A DNA stretch of 28,056 nucleotides, taken from assembly GCA_900752975.1 (NCBI GenBank), contig CAADXH010000092.1:1-28056 (forward strand). The letters are read 5' to 3'. This document shows, in pieces, positions 16,630 to 24,569 of this stretch (the first letter of the stretch is position 1; every line of letters starts with the position of its first letter). A program made the translations under genes and the position numbers. Source of the DNA: Bacilli bacterium (GTDB lineage Bacteria; Bacillota_I; Bacilli_A; ML615J-28; CAG-313). The notes beneath the pieces are model-generated. The model was not told where the DNA came from. It saw only the letters and a program-made list of their open reading frames with translations, and did not search any database.

Positions 16630-16848
16630 TTAAGCATAGATAACAGTTTCTTCTTTTGATAAGACAATTGTTGTTTTACTTAATACTTTATCAATTTCTT
16701 CAGATATTTCCCTCTTACTAAGATCTGAACTAATGTTTATTTGTGGATAAAAGGTCATTCCTAAATGTTTTTTCATTAGAGTAGGTGAAGCATATACGAA
16801 CCCATAATTTGTAAAGTCAGGCATTAACTGTGTTTCATCGGAACACAA
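16630..16848 (-). pseudogene. middle fragment of the FtsX/MacB-type permease
   Basis: 72 residues continuing the extracytoplasmic domain (DETQLMPDFTNYGFVYAS...). Its frame differs by one base from the N-terminal fragment, and a one-base deletion near 16838-16842 explains the shift. It ends at a TAA (16630-16632), after which the same frame goes on SQGEADEGKTMGSILPV, plainly the rest of the same protein. So this stretch carries both a frameshift and a nonsense mutation. Confidence 0.8.
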
Positions 16849-17360
16849 ATTAAATATTCACTTGATTTTACTAGGCCCTTAACCTTTCCCGTTATTTCTA
16901 ATTCTTTATAAACAATAGTTATTTCATCGCCAACTTTAATATTATTTTTATCAGCATATTGTTTTGATAACCACATTCCATCTTCACTATTTTCATCATA
17001 TTTTTCACCATCACCTATTAACATAAAATTAGAAACATTGAAGTTTTCAGTTATGGTAAGCGCTAATACTTTTTTTGTATCTTTTACAATAGTATTGACA
17101 GATATAAATCTTGTTGCGGCCTCTACCCCTTCAATATTTTTTACTTTTGTAAAGGCTTCTTCACTAAATCCATTTTCATTTAAAGCTCTGTAATCAGCAA
17201 AGCCGGTACTTTCAAAGAATGATGATGTATTTTTATCAATACTATACCATTCCATATTAAATCCCACAAATATTCCAACCCCGATTGCGATCATAATAAT
17301 CATCGAAATAAATTGAGCTTTATATAGTTTTATCGTTCGTAATAGTTTTTTAAATAACAT
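16824..17360 (-). pseudogene. N-terminal fragment of FtsX/MacB-type ABC permease
   Basis: 178 residues: one N-terminal membrane span (MIIMIAIGVGIFVGF), then the start of a MacB-like periplasmic-core domain, ending off-frame at CVPMKHS. Intact relatives are several times longer, with two FtsX domains. It starts one base after the ATPase stop, with no spacer, so it belonged to a typical ATPase-permease operon. Together with the two downstream pieces it accounts for roughly 350 residues of a much larger protein; the product should be non-functional. Confidence 0.85.
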
Positions 17361-17361
17361 A

Positions 17362-17919
17362 TTACAACTCTACTTCCTCAACACTTGCAGGATGTGGTTG
17401 ATCCTCACATGATTTAATTTTACCATTTTTTACTCTAATAACTGTATCAGCAATTTTCGCAAGAGCTCTCGCAATTGAAACTCTTTGTTGTTCACCGCCT
17501 GAAAGTTCCGATGGAAAATTATTAAGATGGTCAAGTAAACCAACTTCATTAAGCATTTCCTTCGCATCAAGATGATCTTTAGATATTTCATTAACCAAAG
17601 CTATATTTTCATATACAGTTAGAGTTGGAATTAAATTATAGAATTGAAAAATAAAATCAACCTTAGTTGCTCTATATTCCGCAAGTTCATCACTTGATAA
17701 CTTGGAAATATCTTTACCACTTACAATAATTTTGCCTTTACTTGGACTATCTAATCCTCCAAGTAAATTTAGAAGTGTCGATTTCCCTGCTCCACTTGGA
17801 CCAAGAATTACAACTAATTTTCCTTCATCTAAACTTAAATCAACTTCATCAAGGGCTTTTAAGATATGATCACCACTTGTATATATTTTACTTACTTTTT
17901 TAAATTCTACTATTTTCAC
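17362..17919 (-). pseudogene. MacB/LolD-type ABC ATPase with internal deletion of Walker B
   Basis: 185 residues, about 40-50 shorter than related ATPases. Walker A GPSGAGKST (40-48), Q-loop Q92 and signature LSGGEQQR (139-146) are intact. The chain then jumps from ARALAK155 to I156ADTVIRVKNGK. The missing part should carry Walker B, the catalytic Glu, the D-loop and the H-switch. The deletion kept the frame, so the C-terminal tail (HPASVEEVEL) is still read. Without Walker B and the Glu it cannot hydrolyse ATP normally. GTG start at 17919 with AAGGAG six bases before it. Its permease partner is also broken, so the locus is a dead transporter, once probably for peptides, antibiotics or lipids. 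Confidence 0.85.
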
Positions 17920-17934
17920 TATGTTCTCCTTTCA

Positions 17935-17975
17935 AAATAAATAGCTTACAGGAACTATTCTGTAAGCCATTTATT
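17935..17975 (-). terminator. terminator of the feo operon
   Basis: Perfect eight-base arms GCTTACAG / CTGTAAGC (17944-17951, 17960-17967) extended by A/T pairs, followed on the minus strand by TATTTATTTT. It lies eight bases after the last feo gene. Confidence 0.75.
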
Positions 17976-17982
17976 ATATCCA

Positions 17983-18159
17983 CTATTTTTTAGGTTCTAT
18001 TTTATTTATCACTTTACAGCAGCCTTCACGATGAGGACAACAACAACAGCCAGATGCACATGATGATTTTCCTCTTTTTTTATTTATTATTCTTAAGACT
18101 ATTGGTAGTAAAACTAAACTAACGGCAACTACAATTATTATGTATTCAAACCATTCCAT
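17983..18159 (-). CDS. FeoB-associated Cys-rich membrane peptide
   Basis: 58-residue protein: a single N-terminal membrane span (about 5-25), then a basic stretch and a Cys cluster ASGCCCCPHREGCC. This is the form of the FeoB_associated family (PF12669) found after feoB in anaerobic Bacillota. Start ATG 18159 lies after AAGGGGG, 21 bases past the feoB stop. It is the last gene before the operon terminator. A role in passing or sensing Fe2+ at the FeoB pore is inferred from position and cysteines, not demonstrated. Confidence 0.85.
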   Translation of the reverse strand: MEWFEYIIIVVAVSLVLLPIVLRIINKKRGKSSCASGCCCCPHREGCCKVINKIEPKK

Positions 18160-18180
18160 AAAATTTCCCCCTTTAAGTTT

Positions 18181-20550
18181 TTATTTTGTTGCGACTTTCT
18201 TTTTACCTATTTTACCAGTAACAAATAAGCCACATAATACAATACCAGCAATTACTACAAGAGCAACAGCGATTGCGGCAGGCCAGCATACTTCAATTAA
18301 AGTACCAAACCAATAAACGATAAATGATACAACATATGATAATCCTAACCACCAAGCTAGTGTTACCCAGAAACCTTTTTTACTACTTTCTGATTTTGCG
18401 GTTGAAACAGCAGCGAAACAAGGAAGTGTAAATAGGTTGTATGCAGCGAAAGCATAGATTGCAGCAGTAGAAATACCTGTTGCAGCCATACCAGCTTCAT
18501 CTAATCCAAGTTGTGCCATTGTTGTAACGACATCTTCTTTAGCAATTAAGCCCGTAACTGTTGCAGTACTATAAGCCCAGCCAAATTCACCTTGTGCCCA
18601 ACCAAGAGGGTAGAAAATGTATTTTAAACCATGACCGATACTTGCAAGCATACTATTTTCAATTTCAACTGGTCCTTGCCAGAAGGCCCAACCATAAGTT
18701 GATAAGAACCAAATTAAGATAATTGAAGCTGTGATAATAGTTGAAGCCTTATATAGGAAGTGTTTAAATTTTTCCCAAAGGTGAGCAAGTAAATTCTTAA
18801 CTTGTGGTCTATGATATGCAGGAAGTTCCATAATGAATGGAGGCACTTCTTTATGTTTACTAAATAATTTCATAATTATTGCAGCAACAATTGCGACAAC
18901 GATGCCTAATAGATAAATTGAGAATACAAAGATATCACCTAGAGAACCACCAACAACAACTGCAAGCATTGTCCAAATTGGAGCTTTCGCACCACAACTG
19001 AAGAATGGGGTCAACCTAATGGTTAAGTCTCTTTCCTTTTCATCTTCTAGTGTCTTAGTAGCGATCATTGCAGGAACACTACAACCAAATCCCATAAGTA
19101 GTGGGATAAATGATTTACCAGATAGGCCAAATTTTCTAAATGCTCTATCCATAATGAAGGCAACACGTGCCATATAACCTGAATCTTCAAGGATTGATAT
19201 AAATAAGAATAATAGTAATACTTGAGGTATGAAACTAAATATTGCATCAATACCAGTTAATACACCATCAATAACAAGACCAGTGTACCATTTACCAGCA
19301 GGCATAAAGCCTTCAAATAAACCAATTAGTGATCCTGTAGCAAATCCCATCCAACTTTGTAGGAATACGCCTGGAGAAGGAAGGGCCATTGTAACTTCAC
19401 TTACATCATAACCTTCATATACTGTTCCATTTTCAACGATGTCACTAACAACTTCAGCGATTGCATCTTCTTGATCATCTTCGGCTTTAGCTAAGATTTC
19501 AGCAACCCATAGAATATCTTTATTTTCTTCATCACTAACAAATCCGCTTACACTTTCATTAACTAAATCTTCATAACCCATACCTGAGAAAATATTTATT
19601 GCGGTTGGATTAGAGATTTCAGCTTTACCACCTGAGAAGGTTGATAGACCTAAGAAATCTGCTGAGAAGACAACATGGAATACTAGGAACATTATAACTA
19701 AGAAAATAGGAATACTCCAAATACGATGTGTCAAAACTTTATCAATCTTATCAGATTTACTTAAAACTTCTTTACTGTCTTTTTTAACTACTGTTTTACT
19801 AAAGTTTTTAGTAATGAATTTATACCTTTCATCTGCGAAAACAGCTTCAAAATCACCATCAAAATCTTCAGTATTAACTTTAGCCTTTAATGCATTTACT
19901 TCATTTAAAATGTCTGTATGATTCTTAACTTCTAGTTCATCATTTTCGATTAACTTAGTAGCGTGGAATAATGGACTTTCAACTTTACCTTTAAATTTTG
20001 TTTCAGTTTCTTTAATTAAATCAACTAAAGCTTTATTCTCAACAACAGTGAAACCTTCACGTTTTGTTTTAGTTGCCTTATAAGCAACTTCCATTAATTG
20101 TTTGATTCCCTCACCTTTTAAGGCACTTATTTCAACAACTGGAACATTTAATTTTCTTTCTAGTTCACTTACAAGAATTGTAGTTCCACTTTGTTTAACA
20201 ACGTCCATCATGTTAAGCGCAACAACCATAGGGACATCGATTTCCAAAAGTTGAGTTGTTAAATATAAGTTCCTTTCAAGGTTAGTGGCATCGACAACGT
20301 TAATGATACAATCAGGATGTTCATCAATAATAAAGTTTCTTGAAACGATTTCTTCTGGTGTATAAGGACTTAATGAGTAAATACCAGGAAGGTCAACGAT
20401 ATCAACCTTTTCACTTAACTTCTTATAAACGCCTTCACGTTTATCAACAGTTACACCAGGCCAGTTACCAACATGGGCAGTGGCACCAGTTAATGAATTA
20501 AACAATGTGGTTTTACCACAATTGGGGTTTCCCGCAAGTGCAAATTTCAT
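18181..20550 (-). CDS. feoB: ferrous iron transporter FeoB
   Basis: 789-residue FeoB, the GTPase-coupled Fe2+ importer of the membrane. The N-terminal G domain has G1 GNPNCGKT (7-14), G3 DLPGIYSLSPYTPEE and G4 NMMD. A helical GDI-like region follows to about 270, then the membrane domain with the gate motifs CGAKAP and GCSVPAM. It is somewhat longer than usual because an acidic region of roughly 80 residues (about 305-390) sits after the first span. ATG 20550 shares one base with the feoA stop (TAATG). Controlled with feoA from the palindrome-rich promoter upstream. Confidence 0.97.
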   Translation of the reverse strand: MKFALAGNPNCGKTTLFNSLTGATAHVGNWPGVTVDKREGVYKKLSEKVDIVDLPGIYSLSPYTPEEIVSRNFIIDEHPDCIINVVDATNLERNLYLTTQLLEIDVPMVVALNMMDVVKQSGTTILVSELERKLNVPVVEISALKGEGIKQLMEVAYKATKTKREGFTVVENKALVDLIKETETKFKGKVESPLFHATKLIENDELEVKNHTDILNEVNALKAKVNTEDFDGDFEAVFADERYKFITKNFSKTVVKKDSKEVLSKSDKIDKVLTHRIWSIPIFLVIMFLVFHVVFSADFLGLSTFSGGKAEISNPTAINIFSGMGYEDLVNESVSGFVSDEENKDILWVAEILAKAEDDQEDAIAEVVSDIVENGTVYEGYDVSEVTMALPSPGVFLQSWMGFATGSLIGLFEGFMPAGKWYTGLVIDGVLTGIDAIFSFIPQVLLLFLFISILEDSGYMARVAFIMDRAFRKFGLSGKSFIPLLMGFGCSVPAMIATKTLEDEKERDLTIRLTPFFSCGAKAPIWTMLAVVVGGSLGDIFVFSIYLLGIVVAIVAAIIMKLFSKHKEVPPFIMELPAYHRPQVKNLLAHLWEKFKHFLYKASTIITASIILIWFLSTYGWAFWQGPVEIENSMLASIGHGLKYIFYPLGWAQGEFGWAYSTATVTGLIAKEDVVTTMAQLGLDEAGMAATGISTAAIYAFAAYNLFTLPCFAAVSTAKSESSKKGFWVTLAWWLGLSYVVSFIVYWFGTLIEVCWPAAIAVALVVIAGIVLCGLFVTGKIGKKKVATK

Positions 20551-20783
20551 TATTTTGTTACCTCCATTAAAATTTTATTGGCTTCATCTTTACGAAGTGT
20601 TAACTCATAACCTCTAATTGTTACTTCGATTGGATCCCCTAGTGGTGCATACTTTCTTAAAATGATTTCAGTATTAGGTGTAACACCCATATCAAATAAT
20701 CTTCTTTTAATTTTTCCCTCTGCTTCAATTTTTTTAACTTTTCCCTTTTCGTTTAAATTAAATTCATTTAGATACTTTTCCAT
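20550..20783 (-). CDS. feoA: FeoA-domain protein (second, next to feoB)
   Basis: 77-residue SH3-like FeoA: RRLFDMGVTPNTEI, then LGDPIEVTIRGYELTLRKDEA, the standard family signature. FeoA binds the cytoplasmic part of FeoB and is needed for Fe2+ uptake. It overlaps feoB by one base and follows the other feoA by 17 bases, with AGGAAT.. before its ATG. Of the two FeoA proteins this one has the more typical length and sequence. Confidence 0.93.
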   Translation of the reverse strand: MEKYLNEFNLNEKGKVKKIEAEGKIKRRLFDMGVTPNTEIILRKYAPLGDPIEVTIRGYELTLRKDEANKILMEVTK

Positions 20784-20800
20784 TTCTTTGATTCCTTTCT

Positions 20801-21013
20801 TTAAGCAACAATAATTTTAATAGCTGTTTCTTTGTTCAATGCAAGGGTGGTTTCTAAAACTTTAACGATTACATCTTTTGGAGTACTAGAGACTACTCTA
20901 ATTGTTGTTCCTACACATAACCCTAAATTTAATAAATGACGTTTTGTTTTTTCGTCTGTTAGAACCTTCGCGATTCTTAAATCCGCATCAAGCGGTGCAA
21001 TAAATAGTGGCAT
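20801..21013 (-). CDS. feoA: FeoA-domain protein (first in operon)
   Basis: 70-residue FeoA-like protein: KRHLLNLGLCVGTTIRVVSSTPKDVIVKV..TTLALNKETAIKI. It is more diverged, with the GDP/RG stretch of the second copy replaced by a short hydrophobic one. Tandem feoA genes before feoB are common in Clostridia-like genomes. The ATG at 21013 follows AGAAAGGAAATAAT, and the array of palindromes lies just upstream. It may tune FeoB; I cannot say how the two FeoA proteins differ in role. Confidence 0.9.
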   Translation of the reverse strand: MPLFIAPLDADLRIAKVLTDEKTKRHLLNLGLCVGTTIRVVSSTPKDVIVKVLETTLALNKETAIKIIVA

Positions 21014-21027
21014 ATTATTTCCTTTCT

Positions 21028-21157
21028 AGTTAGTCATCGCTAACTATTAATGGTTTTTAAAAGCTACTTATGTAGCATTTATTGGTTAGCAACTGCTAAC
21101 TCATTACTGAAATTAAAAGCCACTTATGTAGCATTTAATTGGTTAGTTATTGCTAAC
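21028..21157. promoter_or_regulatory. three palindromic operators with two interspersed hairpins before feoA
   Basis: Three palindromes: AGTTAG-6-CTAACT (21028-21045), GTTAGC-4-GCTAAC (21085-21100) and GTTAG-6-CTAAC (21142-21157), with centres 56 and 57 bases apart. Between them two copies of a GCTAC-TTAT-GTAGC hairpin (21063-21076; variant 21119-21132) are also 56 apart. The unit is thus a tandem duplication. The upstream palindrome covers the transcription start and the others lie in the 5' untranslated region. A DtxR/MntR-type iron repressor is the likely reader, by analogy. Confidence 0.7.
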
Positions 21158-21166
21158 TACATATAT

Positions 21167-21194
21167 ATTTTACTTATTTTTTTTATTTTGTCAA
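21167..21194 (-). promoter_or_regulatory. feo operon promoter
   Basis: Minus-strand TTGACA (21189-21194), 16 bases, TAAAAT (21167-21172). The start of transcription falls at about 21160, directly beside the palindrome at 21142-21157, as expected for a repressed promoter. The leader is about 145 bases and holds all three palindromes. Confidence 0.7.
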
Positions 21195-21229
21195 TATCAA
21201 AATATATGAAAACGTTTTAAAATTATTTT

Positions 21230-21799
21230 TTATGAGTAAAAAATAATACCTAGTACAGCTGATAGTAAAATTAGGATTATTGGTGAGACTTTACGTTTTT
21301 CAATTTTCTTAGAATATATGGTTATAAGTCCTAAAATAACAAATATAATAATTCCTTTATAGTCAATTGTATTAATATTTGTATATGATACAAAACCAAA
21401 AATAGTACTCATAATCATTGTTATAGCAGTTGCGGTAATAAGACCGATAATTGCTGGTCTAATTCCAGTAAGAGCCGCATTAACACCTGCTAGTTTAAGT
21501 AAATTTTTCATAACAATTACAATTAGTAAAATTATTAAAAATGATGGTAAGATTACACCTATGGTAGATAGAAGGGCACCTAAAAAGCCTGCCTGTGATG
21601 AACCAACAAAAGTTGCCATGTTGACCGCAAGTGGACCTGGAGTTGACTCAGATACCGCGACAAAGTTTAAAAATTCAGATTCTGTTAGCCATCCGTTTTG
21701 AACAACACTTTCTTTTATCACCGCAATCATGCCGTATCCACCACCAAATGAGAAAGCTCCAATTTCTAAAAAGGTAAGAAACAATTTAAGGTAAATCAT
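21230..21799 (-). CDS. chromate-transporter family protein, second subunit
   Basis: 189-residue half-size CHR-family membrane protein: FGGGYGMIAVI near the N-terminus, then VSESTPGPLAVNMATFVG, followed by about five hydrophobic spans. Short CHR proteins work as pairs, and this one starts four bases inside the end of its partner (ATGA overlap), so the pair is translationally coupled. The family is named for chromate efflux, but in gut-type anaerobes the natural substrate is uncertain. It ends at 21230, 36 bases before the feo -35 region. Confidence 0.9.
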   Translation of the reverse strand: MIYLKLFLTFLEIGAFSFGGGYGMIAVIKESVVQNGWLTESEFLNFVAVSESTPGPLAVNMATFVGSSQAGFLGALLSTIGVILPSFLIILLIVIVMKNLLKLAGVNAALTGIRPAIIGLITATAITMIMSTIFGFVSYTNINTIDYKGIIIFVILGLITIYSKKIEKRKVSPIILILLSAVLGIIFYS

Positions 21800-22377
21800 T
21801 TTTCATTCTCCTTTCTAGTTAGTTTCTTAATTAAATAAACAAATACTCCTACTATTGCGCTTATGATAATATATAGAACAGATGAAAAACTAACACCAAA
21901 GATTGTGAAAAGAATCACACATAATGTGGTTAAACTAAATATAACGATGTTAAACAAATTTTTCTCCATTTCTTTAAACATCTTATACCCAGCTGAAAGA
22001 ATCAAAAAAGTTACGCAAACTTGAATTCCCTTAAATGCATAACCAACATACTCTAAAGATAAAAATTTATCTAAGAAAAGGGAAATAACAAATATAATAA
22101 GGAAAGCAGGAAGGGTTACAGCTATGGTTGCTAATAAGGAACCCCAAAACTTTCCTACAAGATAGCCAACATAAGTCGCACTGTTTATCGCAATAGGTCC
22201 AGGTGTCGATTCTGATATTGCGATCATATCTAGGAATTCTTCCTTTTTAATCCATTTCTTTTTTTCTACTAATTCACTTTCTAAAAGTGCAATCATCGCA
22301 TAACCACCACCAAAAGTGAATAATCCAATTTTAAACATTGTAAAAAATAAATTAAATAAATTTTTATTATTTTTCAT
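21796..22377 (-). CDS. chromate-transporter family protein, first subunit
   Basis: 193-residue half-size CHR protein with the same motifs, FTFGGGYAMIALLE and ISESTPGPIAINSATYVGY, and about five spans. It forms the pair with the next gene. ATG 22377 follows AGAGGAATAGAAT. About 25 bases further up an extended -10 TGGTAGAAT with a weak TTTATG -35, 17 bases away, is the probable promoter. The region between it and the divergent MATE promoter shows no regulator site I can name. Confidence 0.9.
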   Translation of the reverse strand: MKNNKNLFNLFFTMFKIGLFTFGGGYAMIALLESELVEKKKWIKKEEFLDMIAISESTPGPIAINSATYVGYLVGKFWGSLLATIAVTLPAFLIIFVISLFLDKFLSLEYVGYAFKGIQVCVTFLILSAGYKMFKEMEKNLFNIVIFSLTTLCVILFTIFGVSFSSVLYIIISAIVGVFVYLIKKLTRKENEK

Positions 22378-22557
22378 ATTCTATTCCTCTTATTGTATTA
22401 TTCTACCACAACTTATAAAATACATAAACTATTTTACTATTAAATATGCACAAAACGAATTGTACACTTTTTAAGAACGCGATTCTATAAAAATGTGTCC
22501 AAAAAATTTACTCAGATCCAATATACTTACTTAATTTGATATTAAAGGTTATAAGAT

Positions 22558-22586
22558 TTGACTATCATTACTATTTATGTTATACT
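22558..22586 (+). promoter_or_regulatory. promoter of the MATE exporter leader
   Basis: TTGACT (22558-22563), 17 bases, TATACT (22581-22586), a near-consensus sigma-A promoter. Transcription should begin at about 22591, giving a leader of about 95 bases. Confidence 0.8.
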
Positions 22587-22590
22587 TTTA

Positions 22591-22680
22591 GTGCTCACTG
22601 GAGGGTAATATTCTAATAAGAGACTACTGGATAAGGTGACAGGATTTTCCTGCTCTTATCCTTTTTATATGACTAGGAGG
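22591..22680 (+). promoter_or_regulatory. structured 5' leader of the MATE gene with terminator and possible antiterminator
   Basis: The leader ends in a clear intrinsic terminator: GGATAAG / CTTATCC (22629-22635, 22655-22661), inner CAGGA / TCCTG (22640-22644, 22648-22652) and T5 (22662-22666), all before the MATE ribosome site. An upstream ATAAGAG (22616-22622) is an exact complement of CTCTTAT (22653-22659) in the terminator's second arm and could replace the first arm. TCACT (22595-22599) can pair with GGTGA (22635-22639). I do not recognise a known riboswitch class. A short ORF with non-standard start (LIRDYWIR then TGA) follows GGAGGG, so peptide-based attenuation is also possible. Confidence 0.6.
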
Positions 22681-22686
22681 TAATCT

Positions 22687-24027
22687 ATGGAACTTATTAG
22701 CAAACCAATTAAACCACTCTATTTTAAATACTTACTTACCGCTTTTGGTAGTGCCGTTGTTGGAGCCATTTATTCAATAGTTGATATGGCCGTTGTTGGA
22801 CAATATGCTGGTCCTGACGGCACCTCTGCAATCGCACTAATTTTACCAGTTTGGTCAATTATTTGTAGTTTAGGAATTCTAACTGGTATTGGAGGATCCG
22901 TTATTTACGGAACTATTAGAGGGAAAAATGAAAAGGAAAGCTTACATGAAGCAAATAAAGTTTTTACATCTTCTTTTATTTTTACATTAATTCTCGCAAT
23001 TATTATAACGTTTTTTATGTTCTTTTTCTGTGATGAATTATTTAAGGCTTTAGGCGGCAAAGGTAAATTGTTTGAACTTGGCATGAAATATCTTAGTCCC
23101 CTTAGATTTGCGGTTCCATTTTTAGTTTTCAGCCAAATGCTTGGGGCATTTTTACGTAACGATAATGACCCAACCCTTGCTACCATTGCAATTGTTTCGA
23201 CTGCTTTACTTAACATTGTTGGTGATTATGTTTTGACTTTCACTTTTGATCTTGGTATTTTTGGAGCTGCTCTTGCCACAACGATTTGCAGTATTTTATC
23301 AGTTATTATTATGTGTTTTCACTTTTTCAAAAAAAGCAATACTTTAAAGTTTGTTAAGCCCGATCACCTATTTAAAGATATGGGTAAAATCTTTGTTAAT
23401 GGATTTTCAACTTTCGTAGTTGATATTGTTATGGGATTTCTAACAATGCTTTACAATCATCAAATTATTCGATATTTAAATAATGATGCTTTATCAATTT
23501 TCGGAGTTATCGCAACGATTGGAACGGTTGTTCAATGTTGTAGTTATAGTATTGGGCAAGCCTCACAACCAATTTTATCAGCTAATTATGGGGCAAGTAA
23601 ATATGAACGTATTAAGAAAGTACTAAAATATGCTGTAATCACTTCAATTATTTTTGGATTATTTTGGTGGGTATTAACGTTTAGTTTTCCAAACTTGATA
23701 ATAAAACTTTTTATTAAAGTACCAAGTAATAGTGAAATATTAAAGATTGCACCTATAATTGTTCGTAAATATACTATTGCTTATTTGTTCGTACCTTTTA
23801 CCATTTTCACAGCCTACTACTTTCAAAGTATTATGCGGCCTGTATCCTCACTCGTAATATCCCTTGCTAGAGGAATTGTCTTAAGTGGTATCTTTGTAAT
23901 TATCTTTCCAATTATTTTTGGCAGTGATAACATTTGGCTTTCATCACCTGTTGCTGAAGGAATTGTTGGAATAGTTTCAATTATTTTAATTATTATTTAT
24001 ACAAAAAAACTTACTAAAAATGCTTAA
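22687..24027 (+). CDS. MATE-family multidrug/cation exporter
   Basis: 446-residue membrane protein with about 12 spans in two homologous halves, typical MATE length. It shows SIVDMAVVGQYAGPDGTSAIAL near the N-terminus and QASQPILSANYGA at the start of the second half. MATE proteins expel drugs or metabolites in exchange for Na+ or H+. ATG 22687 is six bases after AGGAGG. It is the only plus-strand gene here and stands alone between its attenuator-like leader and a strong terminator, so its expression is probably set by the leader. The substrate is unknown. Confidence 0.95.
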   Translation: MELISKPIKPLYFKYLLTAFGSAVVGAIYSIVDMAVVGQYAGPDGTSAIALILPVWSIICSLGILTGIGGSVIYGTIRGKNEKESLHEANKVFTSSFIFTLILAIIITFFMFFFCDELFKALGGKGKLFELGMKYLSPLRFAVPFLVFSQMLGAFLRNDNDPTLATIAIVSTALLNIVGDYVLTFTFDLGIFGAALATTICSILSVIIMCFHFFKKSNTLKFVKPDHLFKDMGKIFVNGFSTFVVDIVMGFLTMLYNHQIIRYLNNDALSIFGVIATIGTVVQCCSYSIGQASQPILSANYGASKYERIKKVLKYAVITSIIFGLFWWVLTFSFPNLIIKLFIKVPSNSEILKIAPIIVRKYTIAYLFVPFTIFTAYYFQSIMRPVSSLVISLARGIVLSGIFVIIFPIIFGSDNIWLSSPVAEGIVGIVSIILIIIYTKKLTKNA

Positions 24028-24058
24028 AGGGCTTGTCGTTCTATTGACAAGCCTTTTT
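24026..24058 (+). terminator. terminator of the MATE gene (partly shared with the opposite operon)
   Basis: GGCTTGTC / GACAAGCC (24030-24037, 24046-24053) then T5, immediately after the MATE stop. On the other strand the hairpin lies past the methyltransferase stop (24067) with only a short T run. Confidence 0.85.
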
Positions 24059-24066
24059 CAATATAA

Positions 24067-24465
24067 TCATTCTTCGTTTATTGATTCATAATTGCATCTA
24101 AAGATATTATCGCGGTAATAATAATCCATATTTTCATCTTTTGTCATTTTAATTAAGCTAGTAAGTTCTTCTCTTGTAAAATCAGGATTTAAACAAACAA
24201 TTAAATGTCCGTCATCCCTTAATGTCTTACTAAGATTTTCAATGATTTTTGTTACTATTTCATTAGGTAAAACATCTAAAGTATTGACCGTTATCACAAA
24301 ATCAAAATAATTAGGATAATTTAATATGGTATTTTCATCACCTTGAATAAACTTAATGTTGTTCATTTCACTGAGTTTTGCGACTTCATTTGCATAACTT
24401 ATACCATTTAATGATGGATCAATTCCTATTCTTTCTTTAAATAAAGTAGTAAGACTTATTTCCAT
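24067..24465 (-). CDS. class I SAM-dependent methyltransferase lacking an ordinary start
   Basis: The frame from the first ATG gives 132 residues, but this ATG lies after the SAM-binding motif. The same frame continues upstream without a stop and encodes KKFVTDQTFNDVIKTYIN, then ILDFGSGSGWAL (motif I), then the ATG. Downstream are the acidic GIDPSLNG, the IKFIQGDENTI strand and FDFVITVNTLDVLP (motif IV-like). The domain is therefore complete only if translation begins upstream, yet no ATG, GTG or TTG exists back to a TAA in this frame at about 24597. The amidohydrolase frame overlaps and meets it by a -1 step at AAAAAAA (see findings). Options are frameshifted fusion, a rare start codon, or a 5'-truncated gene. 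The methyl acceptor is unknown. Confidence 0.65.
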   Translation of the reverse strand: MEISLTTLFKERIGIDPSLNGISYANEVAKLSEMNNIKFIQGDENTILNYPNYFDFVITVNTLDVLPNEIVTKIIENLSKTLRDDGHLIVCLNPDFTREELTSLIKMTKDENMDYYYRDNIFRCNYESINEE

Positions 24466-24569
24466 TAAGGCCCAACCACTACCTGAGCCAAAATCTAAGA
24501 TTCTTGAATTTTGATTAATATAAGTTTTAATTACATCATTAAAGGTTTGATCTGTAACAAATTTTTTAT

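Noticed and set aside
21028..21157. Palindromes and hairpins as a mobile-element end
   Set aside because: No transposase or target-site duplication; position on the feo promoter and even spacing favour regulation.
22591..22680. MATE leader as a known guanidine, preQ1, Mn2+ (yybP-ykoY) or THF riboswitch
   Set aside because: I could not find the conserved bases of any of these in the about 45 bases before the terminator.
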